This document shows positions 1 to 8,911 of a DNA stretch of 64,000 nucleotides, piece after piece. Under the pieces are notes generated by a model. It had not been told where the DNA came from, searched no databases, and was given only the letters and a program-made list of their open reading frames with translations. Origin of the DNA: an uncultured Bacteroidota bacterium (GTDB lineage Bacteria; Bacteroidota; Bacteroidia; Bacteroidales; VadinHA17); NCBI GenBank assembly GCA_903844815.1, contig CAIMVD010000003.1, positions 21,336 through 85,335 of the forward strand, given 5' to 3'. Every line of letters begins with the position of its first letter. The first letter of the stretch is position 1. Made by a program: the position numbers and the translations under genes.

Positions 1-2655
1 CATTATTACAAAGCATATGATGAAGCTCTTCTTAACAGCGCTGACAGGCGTTCTGAACCAAGAGAGTTTTTGAGGATGATTGAGACGCCCGGAATGCATA
101 TCCGTAAGCCGCATCAGGTTCCTGTATGGAAGGATTTGTACATTCAAAGCGATGTGCCTGAGCGCCTTAGCTCACTCAAGGAGCTTGCAAATAACCTATG
201 GTGGGCATGGACAACTCATGCTGAAGCTTTGTTCAGAAGAATGGATCCGAGCGTATGGGAAAGTGTGAAACATAATCCAAAGCTTTTGCTCGAGAAGATC
301 GATTATAAGCGTCTTCTCGTTCTTGAGGACGATGATGAATTTATTGCTGACCTTGATGAAATTTATCGCCAGTTTAAAAATTATATAAATCGTCCCGATA
401 ATCCTGAGACTCCTTCGATAGGCTACTTTAGCATGGAGTTCGGAATCCATCCCTGTCTTAAGATCTATTCCGGCGGCCTTGGAATTCTGGCGGGTGATTA
501 TCTTAAAGAAGCCAGCGACTCAAATTTTAATATCACAGGGGTAGGACTTCTCTATCGCTTTGGCTATTTTAAACAGAAGATCGGACCAAGGGGAGAGCAG
601 CTTTCATTGTATGAGGCTGAAGATTTTTCAAGACTTCCGATTCTGCCTGTCAAGGATGAAAACGGAAACCATTTGTCGGTAAGTGTTGCCTGGCCAGGAA
701 GGGCTGTGAAAGTAAGGGTTTGGGAGGCTATGGTTGGGAAAGTCCGTCTTGTGCTTCTCGATACCGATATCGAAGAAAACCTGCCCGAGGACCGTTCGGT
801 TACACATCATCTTTACGGAGGTGACAATGAAAACAGGTTACGACAGGAACTCATACTCGGTATCGGAGGAATAAGGGCCCTTGAAGCCATGAATATCAAG
901 CCCGATATTTATCACAGTAATGAAGGGCATTCGGCTTTTATAAGCCTCGAGAGGCTAAGAATCCTTATAAACGATAATCACCTTACATTCAGTCAGGCAA
1001 CAGAAGCGGTCAGGTCATCAACACTTTTTACAACCCATACACCTGTTCCGGCAGGACATGACGCCTTTGAAGAGGATCTTCTCAGAAAGTATATATCGCA
1101 CTATCACAGCCGCCTGGCAATAAGCTGGGATGAGCTTATGGCTCTTGGACGATGTGCAGGCGATTATGACAGGAAATTCAATATGAGCTACCTCGCAACC
1201 CGAATGTCGCAGGAGGTAAATGGTGTCAGTAAACTTCATGGGGAAGTAAGTCAGGCCATGTTTAATAAGCTTTGGCCCGGATATCTAAAAGAGGAGCTCT
1301 TTATAGGCTATGTCACCAACGGAGTTCATTTCCCCACCTGGGCTGCACCGGAATGGAAAGAGATCTTCAGGGAGATTGCAGGAACACCTGAATTCGATCA
1401 GACAGACAGAAAAATCTGGGAAAAACTTTACACAATTGACGATAAAAAGTTCTACGAGGTAAAGAAAGAGCTGAAGAAGAAACTATTCAATAATATAAGG
1501 AAACAGCTTCAGTCGGATATGATGGATAAGCACGTCAGTCCAAGGACGCTTCTTAATATCAGCAGCCATCTTGATGAAAAGGCTCTTACTATTGGTTTTG
1601 CTAGAAGGTTTGCCACTTATAAGCGAGCCGCACTTCTTTTCAGGGATATTGACAGGCTTGAACGGATCGTAAATGACCCGGTGCGTCCTGTACAGTTTAT
1701 CTATGCCGGGAAAGCCCATCCCAATGATGGCGGCGGACAGGATCTTATTAAGAGAATATTTGAAATATCACAGATGCCCCAATTCGCAGGAAAGGTGCTC
1801 TTCCTTGAGAATTACGATATAGAAATGGCAAAATATCTTGTAAGAGGTGTGGATATTTGGCTTAATACGCCAACAAGACCCATGGAAGCGTCAGGAACAA
1901 GCGGCGAAAAAGCCGTTATGAATGGCACTATCCATTTCAGCGTCCTTGACGGATGGTGGGTTGAAGGGTACCGTGCCTTCGCCGGCTGGGCTTTGCCTAA
2001 GAAACGGGCTTTCGAAAACCCCGAACTTCAGGATGATGTCGATGCCGTAACAATTTATAATATGCTTGAATTTGAGATTATTCCCGCATATTATTCATCA
2101 AATGAAAAAGGAATTCCCGTGGAGTGGATTAGCCTTGTCAAAAATACAATGGTGAAAATTGCTCCCGAATTTACAATGAAACGTCAGATCGACGACTATT
2201 TTTCGAAGTACTATACAAAACTCTTCTCGCGTAATAAATACCTTATTGATAACAGTTTTGAAAAGGCTAAAGAACTCGCCGCATGGAAAAACACAATGAG
2301 GGAGGAATGGGATAATATTGAAGTTCTCGATTACAGTTTTGAGAAAGCAGGATCAGAAAACATTTATCGCTCAGGGCACGACTATGTGGCAGAGATAGCG
2401 TTGGATGTCAAGAAGATTCCCAAAGAGAATGTAGGGGTTGAGTTTATTATAACTCACCTTAAGAAAAACGGGGAACGGGAGTTTGTTGACAGTGAAGAGT
2501 TCAGGCTTGTAAGCTGTAAGAACGGGAAATGCCTCTACCGGGCGAATCTTGTTCCCGAAAAGGCAGGCTCTTTCTCATACGGTATTCGTATCTACCCTAA
2601 ACATAAAGATCTTCCTCATAAGCAGGATTTCTACCTGCTTCGCTGGATTGACTAA
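1..2655 (+). CDS. glgP: Alpha-glucan (glycogen/maltodextrin) phosphorylase, 5'-partial; probable C-terminal half of a glycogen synthase-phosphorylase fusion
   Basis: Catalyses phosphorolysis of alpha-1,4-glucan to glucose-1-phosphate in the cytoplasm. The N-terminal part has the DUF3417-type segment (LKELANNLWWAWTTHAEALF), followed by a phosphorylase core. The pyridoxal-phosphate lysine should be the K in EASGTSGEKAVMNG (about nt 1890-1925). This matches the GlgP family of Thermotoga and mycobacteria rather than E. coli MalP. A TTG at 70 and an ATG at 76 could be starts, but the same frame is open back to base 1 and encodes HYYKAYDEALLNSADRRSEP, which reads like protein. In Bacteroidetes this junction follows a glycogen synthase domain, so the real start probably lies outside the window. 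Its stop overlaps the convergent glgB stop (CTAA at 2652-2655). Function is confident; the fusion is inferred. Confidence 0.9.
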   Translation, partial: HYYKAYDEALLNSADRRSEPREFLRMIETPGMHIRKPHQVPVWKDLYIQSDVPERLSSLKELANNLWWAWTTHAEALFRRMDPSVWESVKHNPKLLLEKIDYKRLLVLEDDDEFIADLDEIYRQFKNYINRPDNPETPSIGYFSMEFGIHPCLKIYSGGLGILAGDYLKEASDSNFNITGVGLLYRFGYFKQKIGPRGEQLSLYEAEDFSRLPILPVKDENGNHLSVSVAWPGRAVKVRVWEAMVGKVRLVLLDTDIEENLPEDRSVTHHLYGGDNENRLRQELILGIGGIRALEAMNIKPDIYHSNEGHSAFISLERLRILINDNHLTFSQATEAVRSSTLFTTHTPVPAGHDAFEEDLLRKYISHYHSRLAISWDELMALGRCAGDYDRKFNMSYLATRMSQEVNGVSKLHGEVSQAMFNKLWPGYLKEELFIGYVTNGVHFPTWAAPEWKEIFREIAGTPEFDQTDRKIWEKLYTIDDKKFYEVKKELKKKLFNNIRKQLQSDMMDKHVSPRTLLNISSHLDEKALTIGFARRFATYKRAALLFRDIDRLERIVNDPVRPVQFIYAGKAHPNDGGGQDLIKRIFEISQMPQFAGKVLFLENYDIEMAKYLVRGVDIWLNTPTRPMEASGTSGEKAVMNGTIHFSVLDGWWVEGYRAFAGWALPKKRAFENPELQDDVDAVTIYNMLEFEIIPAYYSSNEKGIPVEWISLVKNTMVKIAPEFTMKRQIDDYFSKYYTKLFSRNKYLIDNSFEKAKELAAWKNTMREEWDNIEVLDYSFEKAGSENIYRSGHDYVAEIALDVKKIPKENVGVEFIITHLKKNGEREFVDSEEFRLVSCKNGKCLYRANLVPEKAGSFSYGIRIYPKHKDLPHKQDFYLLRWID

Positions 2656-4682
2656 ATATCTGTTGCTCTCCTGACAGGCTCGTTTTTAAAGACGATGCCT
2701 GTCCGGGCTGGCAGATATAAATAAAGATATAGCGGTGTGTTTATAATATTTCTGTCTGATTTCCTTATCGACAGGTAGATTTTACTCCTGTCAATCCTGT
2801 TAAAGCCCCCTAACGATTCATCATCAGAATCCAGAATAATCTTGTACCTGCCCTGAACAGGAATTCCATAATCGGTATAGGATGCAACGGGATTAAAATT
2901 GAAAACGAACAAAAACTCTCCCCTTGTATAGGCAATTACCTTATCCTGATTGTTTTCATAAACCCTGTAGATATTCGGATGGTCGAGTACTCCAAAGTCA
3001 TGGTGAAGGTTCACCATGCGCCTGTCGAATTCACAGAGAAAGGAATATTTGAGATCTTTATCGTCGGCAAGATTCCACTGGCGTCTTGCATATTTATAGC
3101 TCCAGTCATTTCCTTCGCGCGGGAAGTCGATCCATTCGGGATGCCCGAACTCATTGCCCATAAAGTTAAGGTAGCCGCCTCCGGTTGTTGAGAAGGTGAG
3201 CAGCCTGATCATTTTATGAAGTGCAATACCCCTGTCGCTTGAAATGCTGGTGTACGATTTTTGCATACCAGTGTACATCTCGGCATCCAGCATTCTGAAT
3301 ATAAGGGTCTTGTCGCCAACGAGCGCCTGGTCGTGCGATTCGCAATATGAAATTATCTTTTCTTCAGGGCGATGCTGGGTAAGTTCATACATAAGCTTAC
3401 CAAGATCCCAGCTCTCGTCGGGAGTATCCTTTACAAGCTTTATCCAGAAATCGGGAACCCCCATCGAGAGCCTGTAATCGAACCCGTAGCCCTTCTGTTT
3501 AACCGGGGCTGCAAGGCCGGGCATTCCGCTCATCTCCTCGGCAATTGTAAGTGCTGTCGGACGAAAAAGGTGAATCATTTTGTTTGCCAGAAAGAAATAT
3601 ACCATGGCATCTTCATCCTGATTCCCGTCGTAGTAATCGCCATAGGTTGTGAAATCCTTTTCAAGACCATGGTCGTAGTAAATCATGCTTGTCACCCCGT
3701 CGAATCTGAACCCGTCGAATTTATATTCTTCGAGCCAGTACCTGCAGTTTGAGAGCAGGAAATGAATGATGTTGTCCTTTCCGTAATCGAAACACAACGA
3801 ATCCCATGCTTTGTGGTTCCTCCTTTCTCCGGTATGGAAGTACTGTCCTTCAGATCCATCAAAAAGTCCAAGTCCTTCGTTGACATTTTTTACGGAATGT
3901 GAATGAACCAGGTCCATTATTACCATGATTCCTGCATCATGAGCAGTGTCTATAAGCTCTTTAAGATCTTCAGGAGTCCCGAAACGCGATGATGCGGCAA
4001 AGAAATTAGCAACATGGTATCCGAATGATCCGTAAAAAGGATGTTCCTGTATCGCCATGAGCTGAATCGTATTGTAACCTGCGGTTTTGATTCTTGGGAT
4101 AATGTTTTCAGTGAATTCCCGGTAAGTTCCGGTTTTCTCCTCTGCAGTCGCCATTCCAATATGAGCCTCATATATAACAGGAGCGGTTGGTGATGGTTCG
4201 AAATTTTCAATCTTCCATCCGTAATCTTTTTCCGGCTGCCATACCTGGGCGCTGAATATCTTTGTAACATCATCCTGAACTACCCTGTTGGCATACGATG
4301 GCAGTCTTTCTCCTTTTTCTCCCTTCCAGTGCACGGAGAGTTTAAAAAGATCTTCATGTTTAAGCGATTCAAACGGAAGTATTAACTCCCAGTCACCCTT
4401 GGCATTGATCCTTTTCATAAGATAAGCTTCCTTCTCCTTCCAGTCAGAAAACGGTCCTGTCATGAAAATCTTTGTTGCATTTGGTGCCCATTCCCTTAGG
4501 ATCCATTTGTTGTCCCTGAGATGAAGTCCGTAGTAATAATGGCCCATAGCAAAATCGCATAGAGTTCCTTCTCCGGCAAGTTGCTTTTCCTTATTGAAGC
4601 ATTTCGCGATTCGTCTGTCTATCTCATTCGCAAATGGACTGAGCCATGGATCAGAATTGTAGAAACTTGAAGGATTCATCAC
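2652..4682 (-). CDS. glgB: 1,4-alpha-glucan branching enzyme (GH13)
   Basis: Makes alpha-1,6 branches in glycogen. An N-terminal CBM48-like region (ILREWAPNATKIFMTGPFSDW) precedes a GH13 barrel with the expected residues: the nucleophile Asp in FDGFRFDGVTSM (about residue 325), the acid Glu in TIAEEMSGMPG (about 382) and the His-Asp pair in CESHDQALVGD (about 449). At 676 aa, and with GYNTIQLMAIQEHPFYGSFG, it resembles the shorter eukaryote-like branching enzymes common in Bacteroidetes rather than E. coli GlgB. It converges on glgP, with stops overlapping by three bases, so the two glycogen genes are linked in position but not co-transcribed. The start is an ATG-ATG pair; either could be used. 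Confidence 0.96.
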   Translation of the reverse strand: MMNPSSFYNSDPWLSPFANEIDRRIAKCFNKEKQLAGEGTLCDFAMGHYYYGLHLRDNKWILREWAPNATKIFMTGPFSDWKEKEAYLMKRINAKGDWELILPFESLKHEDLFKLSVHWKGEKGERLPSYANRVVQDDVTKIFSAQVWQPEKDYGWKIENFEPSPTAPVIYEAHIGMATAEEKTGTYREFTENIIPRIKTAGYNTIQLMAIQEHPFYGSFGYHVANFFAASSRFGTPEDLKELIDTAHDAGIMVIMDLVHSHSVKNVNEGLGLFDGSEGQYFHTGERRNHKAWDSLCFDYGKDNIIHFLLSNCRYWLEEYKFDGFRFDGVTSMIYYDHGLEKDFTTYGDYYDGNQDEDAMVYFFLANKMIHLFRPTALTIAEEMSGMPGLAAPVKQKGYGFDYRLSMGVPDFWIKLVKDTPDESWDLGKLMYELTQHRPEEKIISYCESHDQALVGDKTLIFRMLDAEMYTGMQKSYTSISSDRGIALHKMIRLLTFSTTGGGYLNFMGNEFGHPEWIDFPREGNDWSYKYARRQWNLADDKDLKYSFLCEFDRRMVNLHHDFGVLDHPNIYRVYENNQDKVIAYTRGEFLFVFNFNPVASYTDYGIPVQGRYKIILDSDDESLGGFNRIDRSKIYLSIRKSDRNIINTPLYLYLYLPARTGIVFKNEPVRRATDI

Positions 4683-4783
4683 TTTTAGTTATATTGTAAT
4701 CTTTCTATAAAAGTACAAAAACAAAATCAAACTCTTGGTTCAATTACCCGGCCTTTGCTATTTTTACATCATAAAATGAAGCT

Positions 4784-5713
4784 ATGGTCATTCATGAGGG
4801 ATTTGAAAATCTGAAACTGCATAATCCGGTCGTTACTACAGGCATATTCGACGGGGTACACCGTGGACACAGGGTCCTTTTGGATAGTCTTGTTTCAAAG
4901 GCAAAAAAGCTTGGCGGAGAATCGGTGGTTATTACCTTTTCTCCCCATCCCCGGCTGGTTCTTGACAAGGATCCGGGGGGGCTTTCATTCCTGTCTTCTC
5001 CCGACGAAAAGATAAATCTTCTTGAAGCTTCAGGTGTAGACCATCTTGTTGTAATAGATTTTACAATTGAGTTCAGTGCCGTTACTGCCTGCGACTTTGT
5101 AAAGGAAGTACTTGTGAAAAGGATTGGAACAAAGCATCTAGTTATCGGTTACGACCACCACTTCGGCAGGGGAGGAAAGGGCGATTTAGATACAATAGAA
5201 CAGTGCGCCGGAATTTACGGCCTCGAAGTTGAACGGGTAGAGGGATTTAATACCGAAGCAGGTCTGGTTAGTTCTTCATCAATTCGCAATTCCCTCTCCT
5301 CAGGCGATCTGGATGACGCAACCCTAAGGCTTGGTTATTATTATACTCTGAGCGGCAGGGTTGTCGGAGGGAGACAAATCGGCCGGACAATCGGATTCCC
5401 TACGGCAAATATTGAACCCGTGTATCACCATAAACTTATTCCCTGCAACGGTGTTTATGCAGTAGAGGTAAGTATCTCAGGGAATAAATACGCGGGCATG
5501 CTCAGTATAGGATCAAATCCAACCGTTAACAATGACCCGATGAAAAGGTACATCGAGGTGAACATCCTGGATTTTAACAGGGATATATACGGGGAGAGGG
5601 TCACACTGATTTTCAAAAAGCGCCTGAGGGACGAATTAAAATTTGAGAATGCCGTTAAGCTTGCGGAACAATTAAAAATCGACAGGGAGAATGTTGTCAA
5701 GTTATTCTCCTGA
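4784..5713 (+). CDS. ribF: Bifunctional riboflavin kinase / FAD synthetase
   Basis: Phosphorylates riboflavin to FMN and adenylates FMN to FAD. The N-terminal nucleotidyltransferase carries GIFDGVHRGHRVLLDSL (HxGH-type motif, residues about 20-36) and VIGYDHHFGRGGKGD. The C-terminal flavokinase has GRTIGFPTANIE and the closing EVNILDFNRDIYGE segment. The 309 aa length is normal for RibF. It is divergent from glgB across about 100 bp and is followed by ahcY with its own promoter-like box. I see no FMN riboswitch upstream. Confidence 0.96.
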   Translation: MVIHEGFENLKLHNPVVTTGIFDGVHRGHRVLLDSLVSKAKKLGGESVVITFSPHPRLVLDKDPGGLSFLSSPDEKINLLEASGVDHLVVIDFTIEFSAVTACDFVKEVLVKRIGTKHLVIGYDHHFGRGGKGDLDTIEQCAGIYGLEVERVEGFNTEAGLVSSSSIRNSLSSGDLDDATLRLGYYYTLSGRVVGGRQIGRTIGFPTANIEPVYHHKLIPCNGVYAVEVSISGNKYAGMLSIGSNPTVNNDPMKRYIEVNILDFNRDIYGERVTLIFKKRLRDELKFENAVKLAEQLKIDRENVVKLFS

Positions 5714-5735
5714 ACATAAATACAGGAATAATTGT

Positions 5736-5743
5736 TATCTTTG
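5736..5743 (+). promoter_or_regulatory. Probable -7 box of the ahcY promoter
   Basis: TATCTTTG matches the Bacteroidetes -7 consensus TAnnTTTG and lies about 45 bp before the ahcY ATG. No good TTTG box is seen at the expected distance upstream, so only half of the promoter is supported. Confidence 0.45.
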
Positions 5744-5787
5744 TGGCCTGAAATAAAATAAGAAAGTAATAAAAACCCAATCATATT

Positions 5788-7182
5788 ATGGATTATAAAG
5801 TAAAGGATATTTCGCTTGCTGAATATGGCAGAAAAGAGATAGAAATTGCGGAAAAAGAAATGCCGGGCCTTCTGGCAATCAGGAAAAAGTATTCTTCTGA
5901 AAAGCCGCTTAAAGGCGCCAGGATTACCGGATCGCTTCACATGACCATTCAGACGGCCGTGCTTATTGAAACCCTTGCCGAGCTCGGTGCTGAGGTTCGA
6001 TGGGCAAGCTGCAATATCTTCTCCACTCAGGATCATGCTGCTTCTGCTATTGCAGCTGCCGGAATACCTGTTTTTGCATGGAAAGGTGAAACACTTGAAG
6101 AATACTGGTGGTGTACCGCACAAGCGCTATCGTTCCCCGGCGGTAAAGGCCCGACACTACTGGTTGATGATGGCGGCGACGCTTCACTGATGGTTCACCT
6201 TGGATTCAAGGCAGAAAAGACACCTGAAGTTCTCGACAAAACCCCGTCAAACAGGGAAGAGGCAATTATACTGTCTACTCTTAAGGAACTGCTTGTAACC
6301 GAACCAAAGAAATGGCATACTACAGTCAGCGAATTGAAAGGAATCTCCGAAGAGACTACAACCGGTGTCCATCGTCTGTATCAGATGATGGAAAATGGAG
6401 AATTGCTTGTCCCTGCAATTAATGTAAATGATTCTGTTACCAAATCGAAATTCGACAATCTCTATGGGTGCCGCGAATCTCTGGCCGATGGTATTAAAAG
6501 GGCAACCGATGTCATGATTGCCGGAAAAGTAGTAGTTGTTTGTGGTTATGGCGATGTAGGCAAGGGATGTGCAAAATCAATGAAGTCGTATGGTGCAAGG
6601 GTAATCATTACCGAAATCGACCCGATTTGTGCCCTTCAGGCATCGATGGAAGGCTTCGAAGTACAACCTGTTGAAGATACACTTCATGAGGGAAATATCT
6701 ATGTTACCGCTACAGGCAACAAGGATATTATTACAGTTGACCATATGAAGAGGATGAAAGATCAGGCCATTGTCTGTAACATCGGTCATTTCGACAATGA
6801 GATCCAGGTAGATGATCTTAACAACCTGAAAGATGTTACCAGGATAAACATCAAGCCTCAGGTTGATAAATATGTATTTGCTGACGGACATGCTATTTTC
6901 ATGCTGGCAGAAGGCAGGCTTGTAAATCTTGGATGTGCAACAGGCCATCCGTCATTTGTGATGAGCAACTCATTTAGCAATCAGACCCTTGCACAGATTG
7001 AACTCTGGACAAAAAAATATGAAATTGGTGTTTATCGTCTGCCAAAGGATCTCGATGAAGAAGTTGCAAGACTTCACCTTGAACAACTTGGTGTTAAACT
7101 GACAATCCTTACAAAGGATCAGGCTGAATATATCGGCGTTTCTCCTTCAGGCCCATATAAGCCAGACCATTACAGATACTAA
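5788..7182 (+). CDS. ahcY: Adenosylhomocysteinase (S-adenosyl-L-homocysteine hydrolase)
   Basis: Reversibly cleaves S-adenosylhomocysteine to adenosine and homocysteine, keeping the methyl cycle running. The substrate domain includes [16 protein letters not shown] and [11 protein letters not shown]. The NAD-binding Rossmann motif is [18 protein letters not shown] (about residue 250). The C-terminus ends in [10 protein letters not shown], the conserved tail that supplies the cofactor-contacting Lys and Tyr. At 464 aa it is full length. It stands alone between ribF and the convergent Rieske-like lipoprotein gene and is closed by a long hairpin repeat. Confidence 0.98.
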   Translation: MDYKVKDISLAEYGRKEIEIAEKEMPGLLAIRKKYSSEKPLKGARITGSLHMTIQTAVLIETLAELGAEVRWASCNIFSTQDHAASAIAAAGIPVFAWKGETLEEYWWCTAQALSFPGGKGPTLLVDDGGDASLMVHLGFKAEKTPEVLDKTPSNREEAIILSTLKELLVTEPKKWHTTVSELKGISEETTTGVHRLYQMMENGELLVPAINVNDSVTKSKFDNLYGCRESLADGIKRATDVMIAGKVVVVCGYGDVGKGCAKSMKSYGARVIITEIDPICALQASMEGFEVQPVEDTLHEGNIYVTATGNKDIITVDHMKRMKDQAIVCNIGHFDNEIQVDDLNNLKDVTRINIKPQVDKYVFADGHAIFMLAEGRLVNLGCATGHPSFVMSNSFSNQTLAQIELWTKKYEIGVYRLPKDLDEEVARLHLEQLGVKLTILTKDQAEYIGVSPSGPYKPDHYRY

Positions 7183-7203
7183 TGTCTGGGTTGTTTGAAA
7201 TTA

Positions 7204-7287
7204 CTCTGTGATCCTCTGTGCCCTCTGTGTAAGTTCTTAAAATAATATTACACAGAGATCCACAGAGAAGCACAGAGTTCCACAGAG
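7204..7287. repeat. Intergenic long inverted repeat built of CTCTGTG/CACAGAG units (copy A)
   Basis: The left arm holds three CTCTGTG units. The right arm holds four CACAGAG units separated by short spacers, with an AT-rich loop around 7232-7248. The arms can fold on each other. It sits between the convergent genes ahcY and the Rieske-like lipoprotein gene, so it may stop transcription from both sides. A near-identical element lies at 59832-59964 and a related one at 24382-24451. Confidence 0.75.
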
Positions 7288-7342
7288 AAATATTAACCCG
7301 GATTCTTTCTGACTACTGAGGAGATATAAGCCAATTGTTGCT

Positions 7343-7867
7343 TTAGTAATTCCAAACCCTCACGTACCTTCCGTCGAAACTTGTCCGGTAGTTTTTGAGA
7401 GGATATCTTCCTATTCCAAGTGAGGGTGTTCCTCCTGCCGAAAGTGCATAATTGGTCTTACATTCAGGGCAGATGGCATTAAGGGAATTGGTGGGATCAA
7501 TGTTAACCCTGACACTTATTCCGTTTACCTCATAATCGTGAGGGCATGTGCGATCGTAAGCGAAAAACTCATCGACTCCTGCATGTATTATGATCCCGTT
7601 GCCATCATACCCTGCTGCACTTGTCCCCCAGTTGTTGGTGGCTGAATTAACTGTGACGGTTCCTCCAAATGCATTAAGGTTAACAAATTCAGGATCGGAC
7701 AGACTCAAAGTAAAATCTACATAAACATCAGGAATGACATCATTCTTCTTATTACATGAAACTGTTATTATGGCAAAAACCATAAGAATTAAAAAAATCG
7801 TTATTTTTGAATCCGATGCCACTTTATTGAAATTTGTTTCAAAATTAGTATTAAAGGTGTAATTCAA
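7343..7867 (-). CDS. Rieske-like lipoprotein with a C-x-H / C-x-x-C motif
   Basis: The 174 aa protein begins with a hydrophobic segment (ITIFLILMVFAIITVSC) ending in a likely lipobox Cys38, so it is probably a membrane-anchored lipoprotein. The C-terminal half resembles a Rieske fold: Cys108-Pro-His110 and, 23 residues on, Cys133-Pro-Glu-Cys136. Classical Rieske 2Fe-2S proteins have Cys-x-His twice (second motif C-x-x-H). Here the second His is replaced by Cys, giving three Cys and one His. It may bind a cluster with altered ligation, bind zinc, or keep only the fold. No oxygenase or cytochrome bc partner is nearby. The fold call is moderate and the function unknown. Confidence 0.7.
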   Translation of the reverse strand: MNYTFNTNFETNFNKVASDSKITIFLILMVFAIITVSCNKKNDVIPDVYVDFTLSLSDPEFVNLNAFGGTVTVNSATNNWGTSAAGYDGNGIIIHAGVDEFFAYDRTCPHDYEVNGISVRVNIDPTNSLNAICPECKTNYALSAGGTPSLGIGRYPLKNYRTSFDGRYVRVWNY

Positions 7868-7917
7868 ACGTTATAGGATAACAAATATTGCAGTTTCAGA
7901 ACTTGAACAATTACATT

Positions 7918-8280
7918 ATGAAGCGATTCTTCCTAGCAATTTTACTGATAAGCCTTATTTATTCAGGGGCAACAGGCCAGGACCAGGGGACAAATAAAAA
8001 GACAAAGCAGGAAAAGGGGATTTTCTCCAGGATCTCCGGCATTGGGAACAGTCCGCAATCTGCCGGCAAATCAAAGAAGGATCAGGCGGCTACCAAGAGG
8101 AAGCAGAAGAAGGACTGGGAAAAATATGTTAAAAAATCGCAGCAGCATACCTATGATATTCAGACACCGGATGTAAAGGAACGGATGAAGCAAAACAAGA
8201 AGGAAATCGCCTCACGCGACAAGGCAAAAAAGAAGAATGTCAGCAGGAGTTCAAAGAAAGCAGGGCAGAAATATAATTGA
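7918..8280 (+). CDS. Small secreted Lys-rich protein of unknown function
   Basis: I chose the ATG at 7918 (MKRFFLAILLISLIYSGATGQ) because it starts a clean signal peptide; an in-frame TTG lies 30 bases earlier. The mature 100 aa is strongly basic, full of Lys with Gln, Ser and Asp, has no hydrophobic core and looks largely disordered. It could bind an acidic surface or nucleic acid in the periplasm, but no family is recognised. It is divergent from the Rieske-like gene, with only about 50 bp between starts, and lies upstream of greA, which has its own promoter. Confidence 0.65.
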   Translation: MKRFFLAILLISLIYSGATGQDQGTNKKTKQEKGIFSRISGIGNSPQSAGKSKKDQAATKRKQKKDWEKYVKKSQQHTYDIQTPDVKERMKQNKKEIASRDKAKKKNVSRSSKKAGQKYN

Positions 8281-8331
8281 TCCGGCGGCAAAGTATAAAT
8301 CATTGTTAAACACTATATCACGGGAATTTTT

Positions 8332-8362
8332 TTTGAGTTTATTAAAAAAAATTATATATTTG
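8332..8362 (+). promoter_or_regulatory. greA promoter (Bacteroidetes type)
   Basis: TTTG at 8332-8335, a spacer of exactly 19 bp and TATATTTG at 8355-8362. This fits the Bacteroidetes sigma-ABfr consensus at both boxes and is the cleanest promoter in the window. Transcription should start at about 8368-8370, right at the following hairpin. Confidence 0.7.
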
Positions 8363-8367
8363 TTTTT

Positions 8368-8405
8368 GAAGAGTTCCGGCAAGCCCGGAATTCTTCTTAT
8401 TTTTT
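8368..8405 (+). terminator. Intrinsic terminator/attenuator in the greA leader
   Basis: A 12-bp stem (GAAGAGTTCCGG at 8368-8379 with CCGGAATTCTTC at 8385-8396, one G-U pair), a 5-base loop and then a T-rich tract (8397-8405). It lies between the greA promoter and the greA ATG at 8421. It could be a leader attenuator or the terminator of the upstream small gene. Confidence 0.65.
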
Positions 8406-8420
8406 AAATACAAGAGAGAA

Positions 8421-8894
8421 ATGTCAGATGTTATTTATGTGACGGAAGAAGGGCTGCACAGGCTCAGGGAGGAACTCGACATTCTGAGGAACGTTGAACG
8501 CCCCTCAATTTCGAGGCAGATTGCTGAAGCAAGAGACAAAGGCGACCTTTCCGAGAATGCTGAATATTCGGCAGCAAAGGAAGCTCAGGGGATGCTCGAA
8601 ATGAAAATATCGAAGATGGAAGATATTGTAGCCAGGTCGAGAATTATCGACGAATCCAAAATTGATACATTTTCGGTAAGAATACTGAACAAGGTTAAGA
8701 TCATGAACCGGTCAAACAATTCTGTTATGGAGTATCAGCTGGTTCCTGAAAGCGAAGCCAATTTCAAAATTGGAAAGATAGCAGTAAGCTCACCAATTGC
8801 CCAGGGATTGATCGGCAAGAAAGTTGGCGACGTGGTTCAGATAAAAGTACCATCGGGCATCATCCCGTTTGAGATTATCGCTATTTCAATTTAA
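8421..8894 (+). CDS. greA: Transcription elongation factor GreA
   Basis: Rescues backtracked RNA polymerase by stimulating transcript cleavage through the secondary channel. The 157 aa product has the N-terminal antiparallel coiled coil with the conserved acidic tip (ARDKGDLSENAEYSAAKEAQ, about residues 35-54). The C-terminal FKBP-like domain includes SPIAQGLIGKKVGDVVQIKVPSG. The leader holds a promoter followed directly by a terminator hairpin, suggesting attenuation. The HIT-family gene follows after 17 bp and is probably co-transcribed. Confidence 0.97.
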   Translation: MSDVIYVTEEGLHRLREELDILRNVERPSISRQIAEARDKGDLSENAEYSAAKEAQGMLEMKISKMEDIVARSRIIDESKIDTFSVRILNKVKIMNRSNNSVMEYQLVPESEANFKIGKIAVSSPIAQGLIGKKVGDVVQIKVPSGIIPFEIIAISI

Positions 8895-8911
8895 TAAAAA
8901 GTAAAATACTT

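Noticed and set aside
4683..4783. FMN riboswitch before ribF
   Set aside because: Only about 100 bases lie between the divergent genes and the conserved riboswitch core is not seen.
5455..6123. 222-codon open frame on the minus strand
   Set aside because: It runs antisense across the end of ribF and the start of ahcY and has no protein-like features.
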